A stretch of 64,000 nt of DNA from Paenibacillus uliginis N3/975 (GCF_900177425.1 NZ_LT840184.1:3388263-3452262), one strand, 5' to 3'; positions 33,581 to 42,010 are shown, counted from the stretch's first letter. The notes: a model not told the origin generated them from the letters alone. Numbers and translations: made by a program.

Positions 33581-34921
33581 CTATTTCTTATTGGCATCCT
33601 CGGTTTTCTTCGCTTCTTCGATTGCTTGTGTAGGTGTTTTCTCACCTGTAACAACCGGTTGTACGCTGGCACGAAGATTGGAGAACGTTTCTTGAGAAAC
33701 TTTACTGTCTACCGGTGCGCTGATCGATGCCGCTTTTTGTGCCATTGCAAAGCCATCAAGAGCTACCTGAGGCAATCCTGTAACTTCAACCTCAGCTGCT
33801 GGTGTTCCACCATTCGCTGCAGCGATTTTTTGGATACTCGCAGGAGATGTCAAGTGTTTCAGCAATTCAACTGTCATTTCTTTTTTATCTGCATTGTCAT
33901 ATGCAGCCTTGGATACATAGAAACCAGTACCGAATCCGCCTACGATATCATTTCCGCTACCTGCTCCGCCAGGGATAGCCGGGAATGGAATAACGGTTGA
34001 GTTGTCTTTAACCGCATCGCTCCAACCACCGATAGCCCATGAACCTTCAAGAACCATAGCAGCAAGACCTTCACTGTAGTAGTTGCCTGCCATACCTAAA
34101 TCGATCGTAGCAGCATCCTTAGGGAATGCGCCCAAATCATAAAGCTCTTTCATTCCAGAATAAGCTTTTTCCCAATTTGGCTCGATTCCGTCAAGCAATC
34201 CTTTGTTTTGACCTTCCGGACCAGCAGCAGCCAGAATCGTATGTTCAATCAGGTAATGAGATTGATCGAATGGTGCTGAAATCGGAATAATTCCTTTTTT
34301 TGAAAGAGTTTTAACTGCAGTTTTCAGCTTTTCCCAGTCTGTTGGAAGTTCAAGACCGTTTTCTTCAAAGATCTTCTTGTTTACAAACAAACCTTCATAA
34401 AAACCAGTCAACGGAGCTGCATAGATATTACCATCCTTTTGTCTGGCCAGCTCAAGAGCATCTGGAATAAAGCCATTTTTCCAATCCGGATTAGCATCCA
34501 GAATTTCATTCATCGGAACAACCTTACCTGCGTTCACAAAACCTTCAGCATCCGTACCGATGAAGTAGAAGAGCAAGTCCGGCTCGTTGCCGCTGTTCAT
34601 GTCTGTGTTAACTTTCGTTCTGAAACCGTCATCATTTGCTGACATAACGTCATTATCAATTTTTACATTTGGATATTTCGCTGTGAACTCATCCAAAGCT
34701 CCTTGGAAAGCTTCACGTGCAGCATCCGTACCACCGAATGTCGAGAATACGCGAAGTGATACTTCTTTCGCTTTCTCCTCTTCTTTTGGAGTCTCAGCCG
34801 CTGGCTTAGGACTCTCTCCCTCAGCTGCAGGAGTTTTGGTTCCGCTGTTATTACCACAGGCAGCAAGGAACATGCTGAGTAATAACATTACGCTCATGAG
34901 CAGTAATGAAGACCTTTTCAT
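33581..34921 (-). CDS. carbohydrate ABC substrate-binding lipoprotein
   Basis: A 446-residue cluster-B solute-binding protein. The lipoprotein signal has lipobox FLAAC (Cys about 21), followed by a 30-residue acidic Pro/Glu/Lys linker and a two-lobed binding domain (VFSTFGGTDAAREAFQGALD at the start, GKVVPMNEILDANPDWKNGFIP, and GSWAIGGWSDAVKD, the last typical of sugar binders). It delivers an oligosaccharide or monosaccharide to the two permeases downstream. The leader before the ATG contains a small AGCAAG-TATTT-CTTGCT hairpin (34954-34970), which may stabilise the message. Confidence 0.9.
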   Translation of the reverse strand: MKRSSLLLMSVMLLLSMFLAACGNNSGTKTPAAEGESPKPAAETPKEEEKAKEVSLRVFSTFGGTDAAREAFQGALDEFTAKYPNVKIDNDVMSANDDGFRTKVNTDMNSGNEPDLLFYFIGTDAEGFVNAGKVVPMNEILDANPDWKNGFIPDALELARQKDGNIYAAPLTGFYEGLFVNKKIFEENGLELPTDWEKLKTAVKTLSKKGIIPISAPFDQSHYLIEHTILAAAGPEGQNKGLLDGIEPNWEKAYSGMKELYDLGAFPKDAATIDLGMAGNYYSEGLAAMVLEGSWAIGGWSDAVKDNSTVIPFPAIPGGAGSGNDIVGGFGTGFYVSKAAYDNADKKEMTVELLKHLTSPASIQKIAAANGGTPAAEVEVTGLPQVALDGFAMAQKAASISAPVDSKVSQETFSNLRASVQPVVTGEKTPTQAIEEAKKTEDANKK

Positions 34922-35158
34922 TTCTAAATCCCCCTAATTGTATTTTTGCAACAAGCAAGTATTTCTTGCTGTCTACCAAATTTTATGCCAACTATGCCTG
35001 TATTCAAAGGGGGATATTCCTCTAAATGAGGGGGAAAAATCTAGCCTTGCATTTTTGGAATTCAAAAGTTATTATGTACTTTTTTACTTAATGTAGTTTC
35101 AAGGGAGTTCATTTTTGCTTTATGGGAATAAAGTATCAGGGGAGGTGTTTTTTAATTT

Positions 35159-35184
35159 CTATTGTGAATTTTTCATATATTGAA
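35159..35184 (+). repeat. 26-bp direct repeat upstream of the sugar ABC operon
   Basis: This is the second copy of the repeat at 31551-31576, in the same orientation, with 24 of 26 positions equal. Confidence 0.7.
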
Positions 35185-35263
35185 TTTTTAGAATCTTAAA
35201 AGAATAGTTGTTTTAACGTTGTTCTCTTTTGACACGACGCCGCTTGATATGATGCACTAGGGC

Positions 35264-35295
35264 AAAAAAAGCAGCTCATCTAAGAGCTGCTTTTT
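35264..35295 (-). terminator. second terminator downstream of ydjO
   Basis: AAAAAGCAGCTC pairs with GAGCTGCTTTTT around a six-base loop; symmetric, so it can act both ways. Confidence 0.8.
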
Positions 35296-35336
35296 CCGGA
35301 ACAACCTTAAATCCATGATATCCCCCATGCGGAACG

Positions 35337-35363
35337 TAAAAAAGACACCCACGAGGGCGTCTT
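35337..35363 (-). terminator. terminator of ydjO
   Basis: AAGACACCC pairs with GGGCGTCTT with one mismatch and is followed by TTTTTT on the minus strand. Confidence 0.65.
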
Positions 35364-35397
35364 CAAGTTTTACTGGTATACACCCTTAGATTATTCT

Positions 35398-35628
35398 TTA
35401 GGATATCCGGGTACCTTTTGCCAAGTTCTTGATATCTTTCTTGGAGTTTACCAGTTGGGGCAGCGTCTTAATACTTCTGATCATTGGCGAGCTGCACTGA
35501 TGGCATGTCGGTTGATGCTCAAAGGCAAAATCATCTCGAATCCAGCCATTACATCCTTCCTTTTCACATGTCCAAACCGCGGTCTCTTCTTGAGGAAGCT
35601 CTTCTAACGATTTTTTTCTGAAGTACAT
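35398..35628 (-). CDS. cold-inducible YdjO-like protein
   Basis: A 76-residue protein with two Cys pairs (WTCEKEGCNGW and PTCHQCSSPM), a zinc-ribbon pattern, inside the YdjO family signature VWTCEKEGCNGWIRDDF. Bacillus YdjO is induced by cold shock; its molecular role is unknown, and RNA binding is a reasonable guess for a small zinc ribbon. The ATG follows AAGGAGG. The csp gene lies directly upstream on the same strand, separated by a terminator, so the pair could be co-regulated by read-through. Confidence 0.82.
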   Translation of the reverse strand: MYFRKKSLEELPQEETAVWTCEKEGCNGWIRDDFAFEHQPTCHQCSSPMIRSIKTLPQLVNSKKDIKNLAKGTRIS

Positions 35629-35647
35629 CTTGACCCCTCCTTAAAGT

Positions 35648-35686
35648 AAAAAACTGTCCTTAACATAAGGGTTAAGGACAGTTTTT
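35648..35686 (-). terminator. terminator of csp
   Basis: AACTGTCCTTAA pairs with TTAAGGACAGTT, flanked by A and T tracts. Confidence 0.88.
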
Positions 35687-35698
35687 CCAGTAATCAAT

Positions 35699-35899
35699 TT
35701 ACAGTTTTACAACGTTCTCAGCTTGTGGTCCACGGTTGCCTTGTACTACGTTGAACTCAACGCGTTGGCCTTCATCCAATGACTTGAAGCCGTCGCCTTG
35801 GATCGCTGAGAAGTGAACGAATACGTCATTACCGTTTTCAACTTCGATAAAACCAAAACCTTTTTCTGCGTTAAACCATTTCACTGTGCCTGTTTCCAT
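35699..35899 (-). CDS. CspA-family cold-shock protein
   Basis: This is a 66-residue OB-fold protein with both RNA-binding motifs, KGFGFIEV (RNP1, residues 13-20) and VFVHFSAI (RNP2, 26-33). It is an RNA chaperone that melts structure in messages, especially in the cold. ATG 35899 follows GGAGG at ten bases. A TATAAT box on the minus strand (35941-35946) implies a short leader of about 35 bases, unlike the long cold-shock leaders of other csp genes. A large hairpin lies just upstream of this promoter (35963-36018). The ydjO gene is next downstream. Confidence 0.93.
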   Translation of the reverse strand: METGTVKWFNAEKGFGFIEVENGNDVFVHFSAIQGDGFKSLDEGQRVEFNVVQGNRGPQAENVVKL

Positions 35900-35940
35900 A
35901 ATATAAAAACCTCCAAAATTTTTTAACATGCGTTTCTGAA

Positions 35941-36018
35941 ATTATAGGGTACAAAATAACAAATTCACATATTGAAAAAGTTGCCCAGCAGAAGTGACAA
36001 CCTTTTCAATATGTGAAT
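35941..36018 (-). promoter_or_regulatory. csp promoter region with a 21-bp inverted repeat
   Basis: TATAAT (minus strand, 35941-35946) is the likely csp -10 box. Immediately upstream, 35963-35983 and 35998-36018 form an inverted repeat with 20 of 21 positions equal and a 14-base loop. It could be a hairpin RNA, a remnant of a small mobile repeat or an operator. A minus-strand transcript crossing it would fold into a very stable stem. Confidence 0.6.
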
Positions 36019-36413
36019 CACAAGGTTTTCTTATTTGCCATTTAACTAATGATACCACAAATGAAGTATTATAAGCAAGTCTTTTAACCTTAAGTTCAAA
36101 ATACCGTCCAATGGCGTAAATTATACATCTCCGGATTGTCATGTTAGTTTACATAATATATGTGATGTATACTTAAAAAGTGCATGCAATTTTCTTCCCG
36201 AGTACTGTCCAGCAACCTCTTCCTAACGACACGAATGGCATCATAATCCTCCTGTGAAAATCTACTCCTGTCAGCGAGCAATCGACGACCGGATAATCCA
36301 AACTAGCTGCATGACCGCATTTCGTAAACAAAAAAACCACCTGCGCATAATTCGAAGTCTTGAATAGACGTTTCCCAGCAGCCAGTACCGGACACTGTTA
36401 ATACAATTAATAT
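36019..36413. other. non-coding gap between csp and the GNAT gene
   Basis: About 395 bases without a supported gene. It contains the dif-like site at 36146-36173 and otherwise no recognisable element; no hairpin with T tract was seen that could end the minus-strand GNAT message. Confidence 0.55.
36146..36173 (+). repeat. dif-like site 4
   Basis: AGTTTACATAA, six bases (TATATG), then TGATGTATACT; the second arm on the other strand reads AGTATACATCA, which matches the first at 9 of 11 positions. It lies about 0.9 kb before the XerS-like gene. Confidence 0.5.
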
Positions 36414-36941
36414 TTAATGTAATGAATTAATTTCGCTTGAAAAATACTGCGATGGATTGCCGCGTTCCGGGTCCACAAGTTCTTCATAACGATTACCGGT
36501 ATAGGCACCTATCGTCTTCCGCCAAAAAGCCTGAGCTGGCGTATTGGTACTGATCTGAGTAACCTTCCAACGACCTCTCAAAAGATCAAACAGCTGGTAC
36601 GAGGCCCATGTCCCCAGACCGCTTCGGCGATATTTTTTCATAACAAAAAACTCGCACAAGTAAAAATCCGCTTCGGCAGGATCATCCATACGATCAACCA
36701 ACGCAAAACCTGCCGGTTTATTGTGGTAAGTAATCAGGTACGGATAACAAGTTTCACGCTTGATCCAATAATCATCCAAGTCAGGATACGGAGCAAACCT
36801 TCCCTCGTCATTAACATCAACATCCAAAAACTGCGTAAAATCATAGAGGTAAAACTGCATTAAATGTTCGATAACAGCTTTCTGTTTTGCAGGGACCAAG
36901 CTGATCCTCATAGCATTTACATTACCAGTGTGTGTGGACAT
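36414..36941 (-). CDS. GNAT-family N-acetyltransferase
   Basis: A 175-residue single-domain acetyltransferase. The acetyl-CoA-binding signature is FFVMKKYRRSGLGTWASYQLF (about 95-115; R-x-x-G-x-G form is RRSGLG). The rest follows the GNAT order, with a variable N-terminal acceptor site and ISTNTPAQAFWRKTIG near the end. The acceptor is unknown. ATG 36941 follows AAGGAGG; eleven codons upstream are open but unsupported. It is divergent from the XerS-like gene, with no obvious functional partner. Confidence 0.85.
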   Translation of the reverse strand: MSTHTGNVNAMRISLVPAKQKAVIEHLMQFYLYDFTQFLDVDVNDEGRFAPYPDLDDYWIKRETCYPYLITYHNKPAGFALVDRMDDPAEADFYLCEFFVMKKYRRSGLGTWASYQLFDLLRGRWKVTQISTNTPAQAFWRKTIGAYTGNRYEELVDPERGNPSQYFSSEINSLH

Positions 36942-37088
36942 AACTACCTCCTTCAAAACATTAATAAAGAACATATATACTCTTTCGGATCAGCAGCTGC
37001 TGAGGTTATGAATACGATAATTCATTATGATAAAATAGAGAGACTACGTGGTCTTCTTAGACATATCATGATTTAAGAGGTGAAAGAA

Positions 37089-38174
37089 TTGAACATACAA
37101 AAAGTCATCGACCGCACAAGGCTGGATGAAAAAGCCCCTTCTATGCCCTGGTACGTGCAGCAGTTTATCGATTATAAGCTGCCAGACCTATCACCATCCA
37201 CCCTGCTCGAATATGTAAGGGATTACGAAACCTTTTTCAACTGGCTCCGTGCTGAAGGGCTATCCGAAGCAGAGAACAATTCAAAGGTAACTCTGCTTGA
37301 GCTGGAGACCCTTCGGATGGAGAGCATTACAGGGTATCGACTTTATTTAACGACAAGGAAGGAAGGCACAAATTCCCGGATTACCGTGTCACGCAAGCTC
37401 TCTTCCCTGCGATCCTTGTTTCACTATTTAAGCCAGATTGCTGAAGATGAGAATTATTACCCGCTTCTGAAGCGTAATATTATGGCCAAGGTTGAGAACA
37501 AGAGGATACACAAGCCAAAGGATACCGCTGCCAAGCTTAAAGGAAAAATACTGGAGGACGAGGAGCTGCTCGATTTTATCGGTTACATCCACGAAGGATA
37601 TGCTACAGACGTTGCGAACAACAAGCAGGCTCTTTACGCCCATGAGCTCAATAAAGAGCGTGACGCTTGTATTACCAGCCTGATCCTGAACTCCGGTCTC
37701 CGTGTATCTGAGGTCGTGAATTTAAATATCAGTGACATTGATCTTAATAACAAAATGCTCCATGTATTCCGTAAAGGTAATAACGACGAGACTTTTAAAA
37801 CGCCGGTTTATTTCCGTGCGCAGGCCAAAGATGATTTAGAACATTACTTGGCGCTGAGACAGTCAAGGTATAAAGTGCCGAAGAAAGAAAAGGCACTGTT
37901 TATCGCCATCCGTAACGGCCAGAACGAGGGTCAACGGATGACCAAGCGTGCCATTCAGGCCATGATTATTAAATACGCCAAACGTTTTGGCAAGCCATCT
38001 CTTACAGTACATAAGCTGCGGCATTCTTTTGCTACAGACTATTATCTCCAGAACGATATTTACAAAACCAAAGAGCAGCTTGGACACGCTTCTACGGAGA
38101 CAACGGAAGTATACGCCCATCTGACCGACAAAACGATGTCTGAAGCGATTGAACGCCGGACAGAATCTTCTTAA
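37089..38174 (+). CDS. xerS: tyrosine recombinase XerS-like
   Basis: About 361 residues, the length of the streptococcal and Bacillales XerS group and longer than XerC/D. The N-terminal core-binding domain contains the XerS-type MPWYVQQFIDYKL and SITGYRLYLTTRKEG. The catalytic set is complete: Arg in NSGLRVSEV, Lys in RKGNNDE, His-x-x-Arg in HKLRHSFAT, His in LGHAST and Tyr in TEVYAHL. In streptococci XerS alone resolves chromosome dimers at a dif site located next to the gene. I use TTG 37089, with AGAGGTG before it; GTG 37080 is an alternative. A dif-like site lies upstream at 36146. Confidence 0.85.
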   Translation: MNIQKVIDRTRLDEKAPSMPWYVQQFIDYKLPDLSPSTLLEYVRDYETFFNWLRAEGLSEAENNSKVTLLELETLRMESITGYRLYLTTRKEGTNSRITVSRKLSSLRSLFHYLSQIAEDENYYPLLKRNIMAKVENKRIHKPKDTAAKLKGKILEDEELLDFIGYIHEGYATDVANNKQALYAHELNKERDACITSLILNSGLRVSEVVNLNISDIDLNNKMLHVFRKGNNDETFKTPVYFRAQAKDDLEHYLALRQSRYKVPKKEKALFIAIRNGQNEGQRMTKRAIQAMIIKYAKRFGKPSLTVHKLRHSFATDYYLQNDIYKTKEQLGHASTETTEVYAHLTDKTMSEAIERRTESS

Positions 38175-38180
38175 AGATAC

Positions 38181-38699
38181 CTATGACTTCATCTCATGCC
38201 ACAGAAATGCGGCAATCTCATCCGTTTCGTTCCAAGTAAACACGGGAACCGGATTGCTCTTGTTATATTCAAGGAGCAGTTCGTGTTCCTTTTTCATCTT
38301 GTGATGCACCACAAGCCCTCTAACACCTCTAACACTTTCCAGCAATTCCTCATCTTCATGATCCCTAAGAAGAAGAAGCTTCGGGTACAGTTCCTGCTTG
38401 AATCCTTCCACCAAAATAACGTCATAGTCTTGAAACCGGTCCACCATCTGCTGCAGTGTTTCTCCTTCTTCAACTATGACAGCGGTTCGGTTTGGTGAAG
38501 TAATAGCTACCGCATCAGCACCCGCTTCATGAAATGAATGGGTGTCGGTTCCAGGATGGTCCAAGTTAAATCCGTGAGTATCATGCTTTACGACAGCCGT
38601 TCGGCAGCCTTTTGCTTTCAACAGCGGGATCAGAGCTGTAATTAGAGTCGTTTTGCCACTGTTTTTGTACCCTGTTATTTGCCATACCTTCGCAGTCAT
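38181..38699 (-). CDS. mobB: molybdopterin-guanine dinucleotide biosynthesis protein MobB
   Basis: This 172-residue GTP-binding protein begins AKVWQITGYKNSGKTTL with a P-loop (GYKNSGKTT), then the HDTHGF and DGVDTHSFHEAGADAV-type segment (here HPGTDTHSFHEAGADAVAI) of MobB. It aids attachment of GMP to molybdopterin during molybdenum-cofactor maturation, probably delivering GTP or partner MobA. The ATG overlaps the moeA stop in ATGA, showing translational coupling. Its stop lies seven bases from the convergent xerS stop. No molybdoenzyme or mobA is encoded in the window. Confidence 0.92.
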   Translation of the reverse strand: MTAKVWQITGYKNSGKTTLITALIPLLKAKGCRTAVVKHDTHGFNLDHPGTDTHSFHEAGADAVAITSPNRTAVIVEEGETLQQMVDRFQDYDVILVEGFKQELYPKLLLLRDHEDEELLESVRGVRGLVVHHKMKKEHELLLEYNKSNPVPVFTWNETDEIAAFLWHEMKS

Positions 38700-39988
38700 G
38701 ACAACCCTCCAGGCAGTAGGAGCACCTTCACCTTTTGTCCTACAGGGGCGCCTTTCAAGTCTGGAGGAATAACAATCAGGCAAGAACTGTCCTTAATCGT
38801 GATCATTACACTGGATTCATCCAATTGTGCCGGCTTGGCTATAACCCTTCCATCACTCACTTCCAGCGTTCCTCTTACGTAACGGGTAAAATTGTTCACT
38901 TTATCATAATCAGACCCGAGTTCCGCGCTCCACTCTTTAAGATATAGTTCTTTCATGCCGAGCATTTGACGTAAGGTTGGTCTTACAAAGAGAAGAAAAC
39001 CTACATAGCAAGCTCCAGGATTGCCGGACAAAGCAAACAGCAGCTTACCGTCTTTAACAGCAGCCGTCGTAACACTACCTGGTCTCATCGTCACCTTGTT
39101 AAACAGCAACTTCATCGTTCCAGAACGAACAAGGTCTCCCATAATATCATAATCCCCTACCGATACACCGCCTGTCGTGACCACGACATCGTAGCGTTCA
39201 AGCGCCTCCTCGACCTTTTGCCTAGCTAGCGTGATATCGTCAGGAATGGCATTCATAACGACCGGTTCTGCCCCTGCTTCACTTAATTGGGAAGCCAGCA
39301 TGTAGGTGTTACTATTGCGAATTTTTCCGGGTTGAAGAGGTTCGCGAATATCGAGCAGCTCAGTACCTGTCGAAAAGATTCCGACCACCGGCCTCTTAGA
39401 AACCTCTACTTCATGAACACCGAAGGTTGCGAGCACCGAAATTTCTCCGGGTCCGATTAAGGTTCCTTTTTTTAAGATCAACTCTCCTACCTGAAGTTCA
39501 AGTCCAATGGGGGTTACGTTCTTACAGGCCTCAATAACCTTCTTGACTGCTACCCATTCAATACCATCCTCTATCCGGCTTTCTGTCATTTCAAGCATCA
39601 CCACAGCATCCGCTCCTTCTGGAACCTGGGCGCCAGTCATGATCCGGGAAGCAGTGCCTGATGTGACGATTTGGTCTGATACCGAACCGCATGGAATATT
39701 GTCAATCACTTTTAACCATACAGCTTCACCATTGCTACAGCAGTCGGTGTCGGTAGATAAAATAGCATATCCGTCCATCCCAGACCGGCGAAAAGTAGGA
39801 AAAGCATGAGGAGCAAAAATATCGGTCGCCAAAACACGGCCGTCGCCTTGCTCCAGCTTAACGGTTTCAGTAATCCCTTTTTTCACATACTCTTTAATGA
39901 TCGATTGCGCATCCGGAACTTGTACCGCTTTACGCTGGAATTTGCTGCGATCAAACTCTTGATGAGCATTGTTTATATTGTGGTTCAT
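38696..39988 (-). CDS. moeA: molybdopterin molybdotransferase MoeA
   Basis: About 430 residues with the four-domain plan of MoeA: RRSGMDGYAI near the N-terminus, the MPT-binding domain with VVTTGGVSVGDYDIMGD (about 255-275), FALSGNPGACYVGF, and the C-terminal beta-barrel domain (about 350-430). It inserts molybdate into adenylylated molybdopterin. It is first of the moeA-mobB pair. I start at ATG 39988 because it matches the family N-terminus, though GTG 40003 is open in the same frame; the ribosome site GTGAGG is unremarkable for either. The intact frame shows the organism can make molybdenum cofactor. Confidence 0.92.
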   Translation of the reverse strand: MNHNINNAHQEFDRSKFQRKAVQVPDAQSIIKEYVKKGITETVKLEQGDGRVLATDIFAPHAFPTFRRSGMDGYAILSTDTDCCSNGEAVWLKVIDNIPCGSVSDQIVTSGTASRIMTGAQVPEGADAVVMLEMTESRIEDGIEWVAVKKVIEACKNVTPIGLELQVGELILKKGTLIGPGEISVLATFGVHEVEVSKRPVVGIFSTGTELLDIREPLQPGKIRNSNTYMLASQLSEAGAEPVVMNAIPDDITLARQKVEEALERYDVVVTTGGVSVGDYDIMGDLVRSGTMKLLFNKVTMRPGSVTTAAVKDGKLLFALSGNPGACYVGFLLFVRPTLRQMLGMKELYLKEWSAELGSDYDKVNNFTRYVRGTLEVSDGRVIAKPAQLDESSVMITIKDSSCLIVIPPDLKGAPVGQKVKVLLLPGGLS

Positions 39989-40109
39989 TAAATAAAGCCT
40001 CACTTTCCAATACGCTAGTAGTTCACATGAACAATAAAATTAATGTACCTATAATCAGTTATAACTTCTATTGAATTCAATAGCAAACCCAGGCAGCGTC
40101 AATCACGCC

Positions 40110-40150
40110 AAAAAAGACGTATGGCGTCATTCCACCATACGTCTTTCTTT
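40110..40150 (-). terminator. terminator of the PspA cluster
   Basis: AAAGACGTATGG pairs with CCATACGTCTTT around a nine-base loop and is followed by TTTTTT on the minus strand. Confidence 0.88.
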
Positions 40151-40191
40151 AGAGATTAAAAAGTTTAAACTTCGGAGTAAACTTATTCTTG

Positions 40192-40938
40192 TTACCTTCG
40201 TCCCCGTCTACCGATCCTTCCTGAGCCGGATCTTGTCTTCGGTTTCTTATATGATTTTTTCGGGGAGTCAAATAGTCCACCGTCACCCCCGCTTTCGCCA
40301 CGTTTAATGGTACCACGACTCTGTTTATCGGATGGTTCCTTTTTGAAAATATTTCCACCTGAGCCAACTGTCCCTTGACCACGTCTTGAAATCTTTCCGC
40401 TGCGATCTACGGTTAGCGGAGGCGCAACCTTCTTGTCATTATCTGTAGGCTTTCTATAGTTGCCTTCCTTCGGTTTATAGACGTCCTTACTTGTGTATCC
40501 CCTGTACCCTCCACCAGATCTTCCAAGTGAATCAAACAAATCGCTGATCAGTACAGCTGTCAGATAACCTTGAAGGAAATTGGAATCATAGTTGCGCTGA
40601 ACATACTCTTTCGAGTCGATCTCAATTAGGGTATCTTCCGGTTTCTCTGGATCCTGCTGCAGATGATAATATTCATTCCCGTATACGAGAAACATCCGTT
40701 CATTGCTTTCAGGTGATATTTGGTCAGGTTTATTCTCTTCAGATAAATCCGCAGCGACAACTGGCACACTTTTATCAGCTGCACGATATACGTAGGAAGT
40801 TAAATTTCCGTCCCGGTTAACCGATTCCAGCGGATATGAAGCCTTAACGTCCGGCGGTGCTCCGCAACCGCTCAACAGCGATACGAGGAAACTGAGCACC
40901 AGTATAATTTTGATTGATAATAAAGAGCGTCGTTTCAT
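40192..40938 (-). CDS. DUF4247-family lipoprotein
   Basis: A 248-residue lipoprotein: lipobox LLSGC (Cys about 25), a globular domain (about 30-140) typical of DUF4247 (NYDSNFLQGYLTAVLISDLF), and a long basic Gly/Ser/Arg/Lys-rich tail to GRIGRRGRR. The function is unknown; its membership in a PspA operon and extracellular-side location suggest a surface sensor or stabiliser of the envelope-stress system. It is the last gene of the four-gene PspA-DUF350-DUF4178-DUF4247 unit, 11 bases after the DUF4178 gene. ATG follows AGGAG. Confidence 0.85.
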   Translation of the reverse strand: MKRRSLLSIKIILVLSFLVSLLSGCGAPPDVKASYPLESVNRDGNLTSYVYRAADKSVPVVAADLSEENKPDQISPESNERMFLVYGNEYYHLQQDPEKPEDTLIEIDSKEYVQRNYDSNFLQGYLTAVLISDLFDSLGRSGGGYRGYTSKDVYKPKEGNYRKPTDNDKKVAPPLTVDRSGKISRRGQGTVGSGGNIFKKEPSDKQSRGTIKRGESGGDGGLFDSPKKSYKKPKTRSGSGRIGRRGRR

Positions 40939-40948
40939 GTTACCACTC

Positions 40949-41455
40949 CTAAGTAGCCCGGATGACTTTTACATCCCCCGGAATCACTTTCTCTCCTTCA
41001 TAGAGCATAAACCGCCCGTTCTGCCATTCAATCCGTACGAGCCGGTAATCGTCTGACTGATACTGCCACACATGCTGCTCTCCGCTTTGTGTGAAAGGCG
41101 TACGGCCGGTGATCGCTACATGACCACCATACTCTTCCTCCAGATGATACACGCCATCATCAAGTTCAATAATCGTAGGCACTTCATCTGGGGCGTCAAG
41201 CCTGCCGTCAATCGGTGTATATAAAGCATATTGCACGGTTTCCCGCTCTTCGATATGAAGATATGCGATGCTACTTCCGTCTTGAAGTGTTAATACAACC
41301 GCATTCCGACTACGGTTATGAACACGCCCCGTTACTTCATATGTGACGAGAGATACTTCGCAAATGTCGCCGGGAGAGAGCTGCAGCATGCTCTTTTCCA
41401 CCTTTGGAGGCTCCGGTTTCGCAAATATGTTACCAATTCTTTTCCATACACTCAT
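40949..41455 (-). CDS. DUF4178-family protein
   Basis: This 168-residue cytosolic beta-rich protein has two similar halves with the family motifs SPGDICEVSLVTYEVTGRV and YHLEEEYGGHVAITGRTPF. DUF4178 proteins are repeatedly encoded with PspA and DUF350 proteins and are thought to be accessory parts of the Psp response; no enzymatic motif is visible. ATG follows AGGAGACTGGAAG. It lies between the DUF350 and DUF4247 genes in one operon. Confidence 0.85.
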   Translation of the reverse strand: MSVWKRIGNIFAKPEPPKVEKSMLQLSPGDICEVSLVTYEVTGRVHNRSRNAVVLTLQDGSSIAYLHIEERETVQYALYTPIDGRLDAPDEVPTIIELDDGVYHLEEEYGGHVAITGRTPFTQSGEQHVWQYQSDDYRLVRIEWQNGRFMLYEGEKVIPGDVKVIRAT

Positions 41456-41486
41456 TCTTCCAGTCTCCTATCGCAGATATGCATGA

Positions 41487-41891
41487 TTAAAGGCAGGCCG
41501 TAATGATCAATGCTCCTACCACATGAAGTGTGCCTGCAAACAATCCATAACCGGTCTTGCCCTCTTGAGTTCCTTTATCCAAGTTAATACCGCCGAGCAG
41601 TCTAAGCATCTGTTCAGCCAGCGCTTCCAAAATCAGCAGGATAACAAAGGATACAATGGATACGACAATCGCTTCCAGCAAGTGAGCAGAAGTTCCAATT
41701 GATACGGACAAGATGTAGCCCTGAGCCACCAGCTTCATGATAAGCCGTGTCGTAACCGCCATGTTTCCGGCCTTTACTTCTTCCAGATCTTTATACTTTG
41801 TAAAAAGTGAGTCCACGAACATCAGCACAAAAAGTAGAAGCGCGCCAACACCGGTCCAGACCAGAATTCCCAAAATCATATCAAAATTCAT
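41487..41891 (-). CDS. DUF350-family membrane protein
   Basis: A 134-residue protein with four hydrophobic helices (ILGILVWTGVGALLLFVLMFV, LIMKLVAQGYILSVSIG, VVSIVSFVILLILEALA and GLFAGTLHVVGALIITACL). DUF350 proteins are small multi-pass membrane proteins found beside PspA and aminopropyltransferases; they probably act as the membrane platform of the stress system, although no mechanism is known. ATG 41891 follows GTGGAGG; the 11-codon extension upstream lacks a ribosome site. Second gene of the Psp-type operon. Confidence 0.87.
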   Translation of the reverse strand: MNFDMILGILVWTGVGALLLFVLMFVDSLFTKYKDLEEVKAGNMAVTTRLIMKLVAQGYILSVSIGTSAHLLEAIVVSIVSFVILLILEALAEQMLRLLGGINLDKGTQEGKTGYGLFAGTLHVVGALIITACL

Positions 41892-42010
41892 TCTAAAGGC
41901 CTCCACATTCAACATACTGATCATGTAAAAGCGAAGGTGAAATCCGCATGTTAAGCGCTATTCCCCTTCGCCTTTTCTAACTATTTTTGAACCGTAAATA
42001 TCAATCGATA

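Larger units (their letters stand above)
34922..35397. other. promoter region and terminators between the ABC operon and ydjO
   Basis: A stretch of 476 bases without a gene. It holds the ABC promoter region with a small leader hairpin (34954-34970), one copy of a 26-bp direct repeat (35159-35184), and two tandem terminators at 35264-35295 and 35337-35363. The piece between 35190 and 35260 is AT-rich; I see nothing else in it. Confidence 0.6.

Noticed and set aside
35966..36018. csp hairpin as a terminator of the upstream GNAT gene
   Set aside because: No T tract follows on the minus strand, and it lies about 400 bases past the GNAT stop.
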